64,000 nt of DNA from Miscanthus floridulus (taxonomy: Eukaryota; Streptophyta; Magnoliopsida; Poales; Poaceae), in assembly GCF_019320115.1 (NCBI RefSeq), contig NC_089591.1:18764502-18828501 (forward strand). Reading direction: 5' to 3'. Below the pieces are notes generated by a model. It was not told the DNA's origin. It saw only the letters and a list, made by a program, of their open reading frames with translations, and did no database searches. A program made the position numbers and the translations under genes. Below are positions 46,191 to 57,099 of the stretch, piece after piece. Position 1 is the first letter of the stretch, and every line of letters begins with the position of its first letter.

Positions 46191-48956
46191 CTTTTCTCCG
46201 CCTTCGCCACTTGGCTCAACCATTGCAAGCAGTTCTTCTGGGGCCAGTGTATGCTTGCCTCTGATCGTGTCTAGCTCGCGTCCTACCACCTCGTTGGCGC
46301 TGCCCAGATGTGGTTACTACGCCCTAGAGCAAGACGAGGGTATGCCGTCTTGGGAGCGCTTCAAGGAGCTGGTCAACCTGCGCTTCGGGCCAGCGATCCG
46401 CCACAACCGTCTCTCCGAGCTTGCTTGGTTGCTGTTCTAGACATCATCGGTGAAGGATTACCAGGAGCGCTTAAACGCGCTGGTCTGCTACAATCCGCAG
46501 CTCATGCCATCCCAAAAGGCTGATTTGTTTGTGGGAGGCCTTCCGGAGCACATCTGCGTCGACATCGCGCTCCGAGAACCCCAGGACCTGTAGACGGCCA
46601 TGCACCTGGCCTGGGCTTACGAGCACCAGGCCGCTGCTACCATGCAGGCATAGGTGCCGTGGGCTCCCTGCCTCCTGCCGCGCCCACAGCTGGCACTACC
46701 CGCGCCGGCATGCACTCCTGCCGCAGGCGCCGCTGTGCCTGCACAACCAGCTCTGCAAAAGGCACCGGCCCTGCCTCCGCCCCAGCGCCCGTTCCGCGAC
46801 CTGACTCCGGCGGAGATGCTGGAGCGCCATCGCCAGGGCCTGTGCTTCAACTGCGACAAGCCGTACGTCCAGGGCCACCGACTTCCTGGTCGACGAATGT
46901 GGCCTACGATGAGGCCGCCGAGGTGGACTTGGCGGAGGAGCAACCTGATGGCCTGATTGTCTCCGTCCATGCCATCGCCTACATTCGCACCGAGGAGACC
47001 ATGCACCTCCACGTCTACATATACGACCACCATCTACTCGCCCTCCTCAACAGTGGCTCGACCCACAACTTCATCAACGCTGGGGTCATGCGCCACATCG
47101 GGCTGGTCTCGACGGACAGCTCCATGCGGGTCACAGTGGCCAACGATGACCGCTTGGCCTGCTTGGGCGTGGCTCGCAACGTGGCCATGCGCATCAAAAG
47201 GAGTTCACCATCAGCTGTTTCGGCATTGACTTGGGCGGCTTTGATCTCGTCCTTGGCGTCGACTACCTCCGTACACTGGGGCCTATCTTGTGGGACTTCG
47301 AGGACCTCTGCATGTCCTTCCGACGGGGCGATCGGTGCGACCTCTGGAAGGGCGTCGGCTCTCCGCGCGACGACATCCAGGAGCCAGCTGCGGTGGTGGC
47401 CGACCCCCAACAACTACTGGATCGCCTTCTCCAGTAGTACAGGGCGATCTTCGACGAGCCCCATGAGCTTCCCCAGCGCACCCCTATGACCACCACATCC
47501 ACTTGTTGTCGAGTACAGCACCGGTGGCGGTCCGTCCTTAGCGCTACCCGCAGCTCCAGAAGGACGAGCTTGAGCAGTAGTGCACCGCCATGCTAGAGCA
47601 GGCCATCATCCGCCCCAGCACTTCTCAGTTGTCAGCGCCGGTGCTCTTGGTCAAAAAGGCCGATGGCTCCTAGCGCTTCTACTTCGACTACAGGGCGCTA
47701 AACGACAAGACATCAAAGGACAAATTCCTGATCCCAGTGCTCGATGAGCTTCTAGACGAGCTCCATGGCGCGCAGTTCTTCACCAAGCTGGATTTGCGGT
47801 CCGGCTACCACAAGGTCCGGTGCACCTGGAGGACATCAAGAAGACGGCATTCCGCACGCACCACAGCCACTTTGAGTTCCTCGTCATGCCCTTCGGTCTC
47901 TCCAATGCGCCTGCCACTTTTCATTAGTTGAAGAACGATGTGCTCTGGCCCTTCCTCCACAGGTTTGTGCTCGTTTTCTTCAACGACATTCTGATCTACG
48001 GCTCGTCGTGGTCCGAGCACTTGCAGCACGTCCACCTGGTCTTCCGACGCTCTTCACACCCATGGCCTCTTCCTAAAGCGGTCAAAGTGCTCTTTTAGGG
48101 CGTCGGTTGCCTACCTCAGCCACGTCATCTCCACCGACGGTGTCGCCATGGACAACGACAAGGTGGACGCCGTGGCATCCTGGTCGGAGCCCCGATTGGT
48201 GTGCGTGGCTACCTAGGGGCTAGTAGGCTACTACCGCAAGTTCATCCGGGATTTCGACACCATCGCTGCGCCCCTGATTCGCTAGACGACGGAGGAGGCT
48301 GAGGCGTTCGTGGCGCTCAAGCGCGCCCTCTCCTCCGGTCCGGTTTTGCAGATGCCGGACTTCAACCGACAGTTTGTCGTCGACTGCGACGCCTTGAGCG
48401 CTGGTTTCGGCGCCGTTCTTCACCAGCAGTCGACCCTTTGCTGCCTGCCACCACAAGCTCGCGGCTCACGTGAGCTGATCGGGTTGGTACAGGCTATGCG
48501 ACATTGGCGGCCGTACCTTTGGGGGTGTCGTCTCCTCGTCCGCACCGACCACTACAGCCTGAAGTTCCTCCTGGACCAGCGGCTCGGCTGTGCACTGTCC
48601 CCAACACCAGTGGATCAGCAAGCTATTGGGTTCGACTTCGCTATGGAGTATTGTCCAGGCGCCTCAACTCGATGGCCGATGCCCTCTCCCACCGCGACAC
48701 TAACTCTTCCGCCAAGTACCCCAAGCTGCATGCCCAAGTTGAGCCCCTCTTTTCGCCTCCTCGACGACATCCGCGCGGCCAACAGAGGCCAGCCGCCTAT
48801 AGCAGCATCTGCTGGACGCCTCTCTCGAGGTGCCCTGGTCTTCCGATGATGGCTTCCTCCTACACGGCAAGCGCATCTTTGTGCCAGCACAACTCGATTT
48901 GCGCCACCAAATAATTGCACAAAGCGCTGCTGCAAGACCATCCTAGAGTCCCACGT

Positions 48957-49425
48957 ATGTAGACCATAGGCTGAACCCCCCAAACCGCCATGTACCCGAC
49001 CTATATCGGTATATAAGGAATAAGGTCGGACCCTAGAGGGGGGAGGACGATCCCAGATAGATCATTCCGTTCCTCATTGATCCACTCCTGCTCAGCACCG
49101 AAGCTCCTCCACCGCACCCGTCGTCTTCCTCCTCTCCGACGAGGGGAAGGCTCCACCGGCTGGCGAGGCAACCTCAGGATTAGCACCGAGCTAACCCCCT
49201 ACCAAATCTCTCTTCCTCATGTACACTCTGTTGTAACCCCCGATTTTGGGTGCTTTTGAGTATAAGGATCATCAGCTGCTAGACGTAGGGCACCGATCGG
49301 CCCGAACCTAGGATAAACCGTTGTGTCCTCTCTGTGATTCTTGTGTTCTTGAGTCCTACCCGAGCCACCAGAGACACGTACTCTGACACCGACTCGAATA
49401 CCAATGCTTGCCGCGGTTCCTGACC
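48957..49425. mobile_element. LTR-like insertion between RNase H and integrase
   Basis: Gypsy coding sequence stops near 48950 and resumes near 49425 (PTSIVSDHDPVF). The block between starts near TGTAGACCATAGGCTGAA, has TATATAAGGAATAAGGTC (a TATA box) and ends with ACACCGACTCGAATACC. It contains no protein. It looks like a solo LTR of another family; a target duplication was not found. Confidence 0.55.
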
Positions 49426-50313
49426 CCGCGACACCCACCTCCATCGTCAGCGATCATGATCCGGTCTTCACCAGCAACTTGTGGCACGACCTCTCCAAGC
49501 CGACCGGCGTCAAGCTTCGCCTGAGCACGGCGTGCCACCCCGGACGGCCAGTCGGAGGTCATCAACAAGGTCATCACCATGTACCTTCGTTGCGCCATTG
49601 GGACTGTCCTCGTGCTTGGGTTGAGTAGCTACCGTGGGCAGAGCACTGCTATAACACCTCGTTCCACACGACACTCTGCACCATGCCGTTTCCAGGTGGT
49701 CTACGGCAGGCCACCACTTGCCGCTCCTACCACACACAGCCAGGACTGCCAAATGGAGGCGGCGAACACCCTCATGCGAGATCGTGACACCTTCCTCATG
49801 GAGGTTCGCAAGCGCCTCTAGGTTCATCAGTACACCAAGTGCTACTACTGACGACCACCACCAGGAGCTCGAGTTTGCGGTGGGTGACTAAGTGTGGCTA
49901 TGTCTTCTTCACCGCCCCACTCACTCACTGGAGCACCAGCCCAAGGGGAAGCTCAGGTCCACGCTACACCGGCCAGTTTCAGGTGATGGAGCGCATTGGG
50001 CAAGTGGCGTATCGTCTTCAGCTTCCCAAGGGCGCACTGGCTCCATGATGTATTCCATGTGGGGCTGCTCAAGCCATTCGAGGGCGACCCTCTTACTGCT
50101 CTGCCATCAGTGCCACCGTACCGGATGGTCGTCTGCTGGCCGTGCCAAAGCTTGTGCTGCGTGCCCATCTTCGCCGAGGCGCTTGGCATATCCTTGTGAA
50201 GTGGCACTGCCTACCTGTTGATGATGCTACTTGGGAGCCGCTGCAGCAGTTCCAGGACCTCTACCCCAACTTTCAGCTCGAGGACGAGCTTGTTTGAAGA
50301 GACAGGGAGAGAT

Positions 50314-50693
50314 GTTATGACCGGTGTGACCTACCAGCGCCGGGCTCAGCGCCAGTGGCTAAGGGCCACGCGCGTAGTAGGGGCAGGCGCAGCAGGAGAT
50401 TAGATATTTCCCGTTTATTTCCTTAAAAATAGGATCTTGATTGATTTGTTTAGGAGAGGATAAATACCTCTAAACTGGAATTGTGATAATTAAGCAAGGC
50501 AATTATCTTGCCTGGCCTCACGGGCCTTCTTCCACGCCAACTCTCCCTCTCCCTCACGTACGCTATGCTCGCCCTAGCGCCGCCGCTCCATCGCCACCAC
50601 GGCTCCCACCCGGAGCCAGAAATTTCGACCTCGACCGCCAACCTCCTATCCCTATGCACTCCAGTAGCCGCGGGAGGATCCCGGATCCTATCA
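50314..50693 (+). repeat. 3' LTR of the degraded gypsy element
   Basis: Begins TGTTATGACCGGTGTGACC immediately after a purine tract. Contains a weak TATA-like AGGATAAATACC and ends near GGATCCTATCA. No partner LTR is in the window, so the borders are approximate. Confidence 0.65.
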
Positions 50694-51020
50694 CCACGTG
50701 GTTGACACATGAACAAGTTTTAGATCCAATCATCCAACTAATATTATTACTACTATTGACACCTTTTATTTATTTTATTATAAGTTTATCCTCTTATTGG
50801 TGGGCTCATGTTCACTTTCATCTCTAGTCCGCCCCTAACTTGCTTGGGACAAAAAGGCTTTCTTGTTGTCATTCATCCTTTCATATTATGAATTTATATT
50901 ATATCTTTATTGTTGCCAGGTCACTCTATATGGTATCCTCTGCAAAAATTCATATCACATCTACTAGCATTCCACATGCAAACAACTGCAGTTCAGCAGG
51001 TACAAAATTTAACACTGTGA
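50694..51020. other. Intergenic or intronic DNA with a LINE-tail scrap
   Basis: The segment 50826-50875 (TCTAGTCCGCCCCTAACTTG, then CTTGGGACAAAAAGGC) matches the 3' end of the LINE fragment at 52400-52460, so it is a short LINE tail. Nothing else was recognised. Confidence 0.5.
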
Positions 51021-51204
51021 ATCTGTGATAGCATCAGGGGCCCTCGAACTTGTAAGCGTGTGTCACATAGGTCCATGAACATGGAAGTTTAGGGGTCTAG
51101 AAATGCATTTTTCAAGTTCATGGGCCTATGTGACACGCTTACAAGTTCGAGGGCCCGTGGTGCATTTAACTATCTTTTTTTCCAAAAAATCTGTGATAGC
51201 ATCA
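51021..51204. mobile_element. Foldback element with 16-bp flanking repeat
   Basis: Two arms of about 40 bp (GGGCCCTCGAACTTGTAAGC at 51039, and its near-perfect complement ending at 51156) would form a hairpin. The unit, plus a T/A-rich tail CTATCTTTTTTTCCAAAAA, lies between two perfect 16-bp direct repeats ATCTGTGATAGCATCA (51021-51036 and 51189-51204). It has no coding capacity. A duplication this long is more usual for LINE-driven retroposition than for MITEs. Confidence 0.8.
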
Positions 51205-51679
51205 TTTATTGATAAACTTCACTCCATTAGTTTGCTTCGCAATCATCATTGACTAATTGTCAGGGTGCTGCTCAAGGACAAGCAAAATGCAAAGTTGTCA
51301 TATGCTCATGGCCACCAATCTGGCTCAACAAAATTGGTATGAAATATCATAATTATGCCAAGTGTTGGTATGAAATATGATTAGTTTCTCACATATTTCA
51401 TTTATTAGTCTGCGTCAAGTTTGGGTTTCTTATAAATAGTTTAATATGAGGTCATTGCTCTCATTTTTACAAGGCACGATAAAGAATAAAGAAGTACTTC
51501 CTCAGGCAAGATAAAGAATAAAGAAGTACTTTCTCTCTTTCTCCCACTCCAAGAGTCCCTCCCACCTTTAGCCATCTTGCACTAGAGGCCACCATTTTTT
51601 AACAGTGGTTGATAGTTCTTTACTTGCACTGAACACCAAGAATAGCAAAGCACATATAGGAAAAATAAGTCATAGGGAT
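51205..51679. other. AT-rich DNA with a short tandem duplication
   Basis: GATAAAGAATAAAGAAGTAC occurs twice in tandem near 51479 and 51511. No gene was recognised. Confidence 0.4.
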
Positions 51680-51820
51680 GGATGTTGAGCTAGCTCGGCT
51701 CACTCTTGTTAAGAAAGATAACAAGCTGGCTTGGCTTGGCTAGTTAATGAAACTAGCTAAAAAAGCTAGCTCGTCTTGGCTCGTTAGTGGTTCAAGCCAG
51801 CTTGTTTGGCTCATGAGCCA
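51680..51820. mobile_element. MITE-like GAGCTAGCTCGGCTC repeat
   Basis: TTGAGCTAGCTCGGCTCACT at the left and AGCTTGTTTGGCTCATGAGC at the right form a loose palindrome, with several AGCTAGCTCG and TTGGCTTGGCT phrases between. It resembles a common grass foldback repeat. Borders are uncertain. Confidence 0.45.
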
Positions 51821-52019
51821 TGCACACTCAGGCGAATGCAGCAAAAGGAAATCCAAAATAACTAATTGCATCTCATGGTACGACTGGATTCGATCAACAG
51901 ATAAATTTGAGAGGAAGAGCTGATCTGCAAATCAGATCAGCAAGATTCAGAAGGATTAGCAAAGATTCATCAGGGCCCTTAGACCCCAGTAGTACACATA
52001 GTTTTGTCCATGTAAATGA

Positions 52020-52462
52020 CCTCAATATCTCACACTGGGCTGCAGAAATGCATATGTTACGATGGATTTGTGGTCACACAAGAATGGACCGAGTTTGGAA
52101 CGATGATATACGTGATCGCCTAGGGGTAGCACCAATTGAAGAAAAGCTTATCCAACATCGGTTGAGGTGGTTTGGCCATGTCCAAAGGAGACCTCCAAAG
52201 GCACCAGTGCATTGTGGAGTCCTAAGCTAAGCTAATAATATGAGAAGTAGAGGAAGACCTGAAATTGACATGGGGGAGGCAATAAAAACAGATTTGAATG
52301 CTTGGGATATACCTAGAGATCTATGTTTGAATAGGAGTGCTTGGAAAGCAGCTATTGAAGTGCCTAAACCGTGACTTGGGGCTCTTGGTGAGTTTCAACT
52401 CTAGTCTACCGCAACTTGCTTGGGACTGAAAGGCTATGTTGTTGTTGTTGTTGTATCTCACA
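52020..52462 (+). mobile_element. LINE (L1-like) 3' end
   Basis: The plus strand encodes the C-terminus of an L1-type reverse transcriptase: MHMLRWICGHTRMDRVWNDD and EEKLIQHRLRWFGHVQRRPP, then after a stop RGRPEIDMGEAIKTDLNAWD. It ends with CTACCGCAACTTGCTTGGGA and the (GTT)n tail at about 52436-52455, which is the usual 3' terminus. It is 5'-truncated, as most LINE copies are, and dead. Confidence 0.88.
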
Positions 52463-52663
52463 CTGGGCTGCAGCATACCACAAACCAAGCATCAAAGCCA
52501 TAACCAGCTTGCTAATATCTAGTTTAATAATGATCAGACTGAACATTCAATGTACAGTTCAACTTATATATATGGCAAATTAGTTCCACAGGAAAACATA
52601 ATTATAACATGTACTTAGAACAAACGGATACCCTATAATTGCATGAACTATACTTGCAAAATA

Positions 52664-52901
52664 CTCGCTCCATTCCAAACTACATGTAACTGTAGCTTTG
52701 TCCAAAGTCAAACTTCTCTAATTTGACCAAGTTTATTGAAAAACACATGAAATTTGTTTCATTAAATTCTCCATGAAATGTCATGATACATAATTTATTT
52801 GAACTTCTAGATGTTAATATACTTGTCTAAGAACTTGGTCACAGATAGAGAAGTTTGACTTAGACGAAGCTAAATTGACCTAAATTTTTGAACGGAGGGA
52901 G
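52664..52901. mobile_element. Stowaway-type MITE (238 bp)
   Basis: Ends CTCGCTCCATTCCAAACTAC and (reverse complement) CTCCCTCCGTTCAAAAATTT, flanked by TA on both sides (52662-52663, 52902-52903). Internal AGTTTGACTT / AAGTCAAACTT pairs complete the foldback. It ends 21 bp downstream of the last clear MBD exon (52923). Confidence 0.85.
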
Positions 52902-52922
52902 TACCATATAACCAGAACTTAC

Positions 52923-55900
52923 ACTGATTTGAAGTCTGCCCATTAGATAATTCCTTGTCTAAAACCAGTGCTCTCATGAATTTTTTCTTTGTTTGTCCTT
53001 CTGCTTTCAGTCTTTTCAGCATACGTTTAGGCTGATGGTCCAAGAAAAAACTTGAATCATATGTCACAGAAAAGAGGTTGAACATCATATCTTGGAGATT
53101 ATCAAGAAGGTACATATATAAAAGGCATGAAATATAATCTTTTTTGACAACATTCTTGCTAGTCTATGCCATAGTAACTAGTAAATGGACATGACAAGTA
53201 TAGTTTATGGACAACTTTTTAAATCTATTGTCTTATTTAATTGCACTGTCCTAACAAAATGCATGTCCTAGACTGTAGGGGATAATAAGTTAACAGTGTT
53301 CAACTTTGTGATTTGTCTTCCACAAGCAAGTATAATGATAGGACTTTTGACTTAGAATCCAAATGAAGCTTGTCTTTCTTAGCAAATTGAGTAAACCATT
53401 TGAATGTACTCCCTCCATTCCAAATTATAAGACGTTTTGGCTTTTCTAGATACGTAGTTTTTGCTATGCATTCAAATGTACACTATGTCTAGATACATAG
53501 GAAAATCAATGTATCTAGAAAAGCCAAAATGTCTTATAGTTTGGAATGGAGGGGTTACCTAGTAGACATACGATGACCAAGGGCCTATGGTAAAACAATA
53601 GTACTGGGAGAAAACAAAATACATTGGTATATTTGTATTATATTCAATCATGAAACAGACAATTCATATCACTGCTTTGTTTTTGTTAAGAGTACGTAAA
53701 TTGTAGATTTAGGAAAGCTATGGGCTTTTATTAAAAAAAAAGTCCATAGCTTTTAAGTATATCAAAAGCAATGTAGGCTAGCAAATTGAAACTTAGTTTT
53801 CTGAACCTAGTAAAACTGTATCTAATTCTCTACAGTGCCTGTGTATGAAACAAGAGCTGTCAAAAACCAAAAAAAAAACATTTTGCTTTAAGAATTAAAG
53901 GTCTCTGAAGGATCATTACACAACCTGACAAGGACAAATACAATGCCGAAAAAGAAATTACCAGATCTGCACACTTGTCAAATGAATACATGTCAATGAC
54001 ATTTCTCCTTGGTAAATAGGAATGCTTAGATATTTCTCCAGTTCCAAGGTAGGTCAATGCAGACTTAAGCGTGCGAAATACACGATGACTAACAGGATCA
54101 GTATAATACTGCATAATCAAGTTAGAAATGTTATCAAACTAGGGCTGCTGATGAATAATAAAAGGGATAAGCAACTTTTCCCAACAAACTAGATATAAAT
54201 GGTTAGATGCACTACGCTAATGTACCGGGTCTTTTCTGATTCCATCATTGCACTTTCTAAATATCATTTCTTTCACCCATCCATCTGGTAAACCATCAGG
54301 ATTGAACTCCACATGAGCAAGTATCTATAAATAAGCTTGAAGGTTAGTTCTGAAGAAAGTTACGAACTTGTAGAGTTCAAAATAGAAGGAACAATTCCAG
54401 CAAGAGTCATACATTATCATCAGTGCTAGTGTCGCACAGCACATCCATATCACATGTAGAAACCATGCCCTTATTAACAAAGTGCAATACTTCTGCTTTT
54501 GACAAGAATCGCTTCCCAGTAGGTAGGTGAACATAGAACTGCAGAAGGCATAAGCTTCAAAACAAAAAGAGAACGCCATATATACCCATATCTCATCTAA
54601 CATTCTTACATTCATATCAAATTATTCCCCATATGACATTTTTCTTCGTGTGACTTCAATTTCCTCTAATGAACTAACATATCCACCATGTAACTGAAAC
54701 TTCCTCCTCACTCTCAATCTCATAATGGGACAGCTTTCTTCTAAACAAGCAAAGATTCATACCTCCTGCCCCTACACCCAGTCCTAAAGACATAAAATTT
54801 AACCCTGAATTATAAAAGAGAAGATTTATTTCAACCATTCAAACAACTGCAGATGATCCTCTTAAACCCTAGAATTCCCTTAAACCCTAGAATTCCACTG
54901 ATATGGCAACTATGTGTTCAATGTTGATTGATGCCATGGTTTATGTTGAGCTGAAAATAGTACGTGTCGAGAGAGCCACAAGTAAACTCCTGCCTTTATT
55001 TTTTTTTCTTTCTGAATATCTTCTTCCATTCCATCCACAGCCGCGGCATGACCTCACTCACATCAGCCTCCATGACACGTATCCTTTGCTTCTATCTGGT
55101 AAAACCAGAGGATGCTATGAGCCACCATCCAAGGTTGAGGTGACATCAAGCTTCATCACCTTAGCATCCCATTGTGGGCCTGCAGCCAATACCTACCCCA
55201 ATTGTTGTTTCGGTTTTCTACTCACTTTTAGACAGGGGCATCTTGTTGTCTTGCCAGCAACATATTATGGGAAAACTGTTGTATTTTTTATATCCAATAT
55301 GTATAGTTGCAGTAGAGTACCACAACATATGGATGCAACGAAAGGCCCACAGGTGGGCTTATCCGCAAACCCGCAAATAGGCTTATTTTTTAGGGTTCCG
55401 CAGAAACCTGCATTAAGCCTATTTGTGGGTTCGCGGTCAAGCCTGCTTGCATCCCTAGATGTTATTGTGCAAAAATCTCCAACCTACCTTGTACATTTTG
55501 TCCATTTTCTTCCCACCGGCTCTGACTTCAATCACCCACTCACGTGGAAGCCATGTATGTGACTCCTGCATGCAACAATCAGGGAAGCACATCAGTTTAA
55601 TCAGCAGTGTCAGACAACATGGCATGATTAAATAAGAATTAGACTAACATGAAGCTCGTTATCCTCAGCGCCTGCGTGCAACTCCAACATACGTTCTTCC
55701 ACCCCTGAGAAAAGATAATGCAACGTCTCCATCTTTGATGTGAATGTGTATCCGGACATTGGGGAAGTGTAGTACTGCAGAAAACAACCAGGAAGTAACA
55801 AAATTTCACACATATTAACCAACAAATGTTCTATAAACTCCAGAAGCAGGTTCATAAGATCTAGAAAAACATATGTATGGTCAGCATTCGAAACATCACA

Positions 55901-56157
55901 TGACATATATGTTCATAGGCAAGGGCATATGTGGAAGCATGCATACCTGGTAGATGGAGCCCTTGTCTTCTTGACAGACCTCCATAATCCAACCGTCAGG
56001 AAGCCAACCCGGCGGCTCATCCAGTGACCCCGAATCCTCATTCAACTCATCCAGTTCCTCAACTACTAAAACCTCCTTACCTTGCCTCTCCTGTTTTTCT
56101 ACCTCCACAGTCTGCTTCAGTGTGTTGTCATTAGAGATAACCAAGCCATTATTCTCC
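52923..56157 (-). CDS. Protein with three methyl-CpG-binding domains (seven exons seen, incomplete)
   Basis: Nuclear chromatin protein by family. In minus-strand order the exons are 56157-55947, 55774-55649, 55565-55488, 54538-54413, 54324-54226, 54108-53962 and 53031-52923. All have GT-AG borders and the six joins are phase 0. Three MBD folds follow each other. The first is PGWLPDGWIMEVCQEDKGSI plus YYTSPMSGYTFTSKMETLHY. The second is TWLPREWVIEVRAGGKKM plus FYVHLPTGKRFLSKAEVLHF. The third is DGLPDGWVKEMIFRK plus YYTDPVSHRVFRTLKSALTY. Each is cut by an intron at the same place. It recalls plant MBD13-type proteins from memory. The first exon and start are not identified; the GC-rich block at 57.7-58.3 kb is a candidate. 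The last exon ends in phase 1, and the next may be the AT-hook exon near 45178. Whether any of the domains bind methylated CpG cannot be told here. Confidence 0.85.
53409..53555. mobile_element. Stowaway-type MITE (about 147 bp), in an MBD intron
   Basis: CTCCCTCCATTCCAAATTAT at the left and the near-perfect complement (TATAGTTTGGAATGGAGGGG) at the right, flanked by TA. The middle pairs too (GGCTTTTCTAGATAC with GTATCTAGAAAAGCC), so nearly the whole element is a hairpin. It lies between the exons at 53962 and 53031. Confidence 0.88.
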
Positions 56158-56299
56158 CTATGGCGGAACCAGAAAAACATGGCAGGATGCTAAATTAATA
56201 GTTGTGTGAACGTTACTGTGAAAGAACTAAATTTAACACAACAAAGTCATCTGATGTGCTACCTATGGCATGTAAATTTAAATAAAATAGTAAATGATA
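56158..56299. other. Upstream part of the MBD gene, no exon recognised
   Basis: Sequence directly upstream of the first clear MBD exon. The minus-strand CCGCCATAG before GGAGAATAATGG is the acceptor I chose, and another in-frame extension to an ATG at 56180 is possible. Confidence 0.4.
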
Positions 56300-56442
56300 C
56301 TCCGTTCCAAATTATAAGTCGCTTTGACTTTTTTGGTACATCCATTTTGCTATGCATCTAGATATAATAATATGTCTAGATACATAGAAAAAATGGATGA
56401 ACAAAAAAAGTTAAAGCGACTTATAATTTGGAACGGAGGGAG
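56300..56442. mobile_element. Stowaway-type MITE (143 bp), upstream of the MBD exons
   Basis: CTCCGTTCCAAATTATAAGT and its complement at the right end (ACTTATAATTTGGAACGGAG plus GGAG), flanked by TA (56298-56299, 56443-56444). The left end has lost four bases of the usual CTCCCTCCG terminus. The interior also pairs. Confidence 0.88.
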
Positions 56443-56444
56443 TA

Positions 56445-57099
56445 CCTAGCAATCCTAGTAGAACCTATCAACTTGAATTAAGTAAAACTGGTGAATGTGC
56501 TATTATATTATATATTGATATATATATATATAGGGAAAATCATTTCTATCCAGATGTAGCTACTCTCCTACTCCCTTCTCTTAACCACACTTGAGGCTTG
56601 CTCACCTGCATCCTAGACTAGTCACACTCGCTCTTAGTGTGTCACAAACGTGTACACCTGACAGAGAATATATGGTGTTCCAGGCTGGATGGGTCATATG
56701 ATGTTGATAGATATCTAGATATTTCCAACAGACTAGTGCCTCAGTTCATCTTCATGCTCATCAAGTTCATCGTCGTATATGATCCGTCACTGTCGCTGGG
56801 GTGATAAACTGCCCTGCTTTCTCGTATCCATTGTGTTCTACTAGGCAGTTCATCTGGCAAGTCATCGTTGAACTGTACAGGGTCCTTGGCTCGTTGCCAA
56901 TCTTGCTGCCCAGCAAGTAAACGTAGACTTGCCTCTGAATCTTTTCAAACCTCTTCGACAATAGTATATGTGCATACCTGCTCTGATCCTTTTAGCACAA
57001 TTATCAAAACTCGGCACCTGAATCTACGAACTTCAAACTTGTACCCAGCAGTACAACAGGAGAGCGCGTGACACACACAATAGCACCTGCAACTCCATG
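56445..57099. other. Upstream region with a cryptic coding-like stretch
   Basis: A short TA microsatellite lies near 56506-56532. On the minus strand, 56985-56740 has coding-like phrases in different frames (LLAGQQDWQRAKDPVQFNDD, and an acidic YDDELDEHEDELRH before a stop). I do not recognise a family. It may be a fragment captured by a transposon or an old gene remnant. Confidence 0.3.

Larger units (their letters stand above)
46278..50693 (+). mobile_element. Degraded chromodomain-bearing Ty3/gypsy element (5' truncated)
   Basis: Gypsy genes occur in order but broken by stops and shifts. Gag: 46310-46880, EGMPSWERFKELVNLRFGPA, ending in LERHRQGLCFNCDKPYVQGH. Protease: about 47035-47090, LLNSGSTHNFINA, with Asn where the catalytic Asp belongs. 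Reverse transcriptase: 47600-48060, [16 protein letters not shown] and FFNDILIYGSS, with the second catalytic position changed. RNase H: 48300-48700, FVVDCDALSAGFGAVLHQ. Integrase part: 49430-50040, SIVSDHDPVFTSNLWHDLS and YTGQFQVMERIGQVAYRLQL. Chromodomain: about 50195-50300, VKWHCLPVDDATWEPLQQFQ. A purine tract (AGACAGGGAGAGA) and a 3' LTR start at 50314 follow. No 5' LTR is seen. It lies within the presumed large intron of the MBD gene, antisense to it. Confidence 0.85.
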
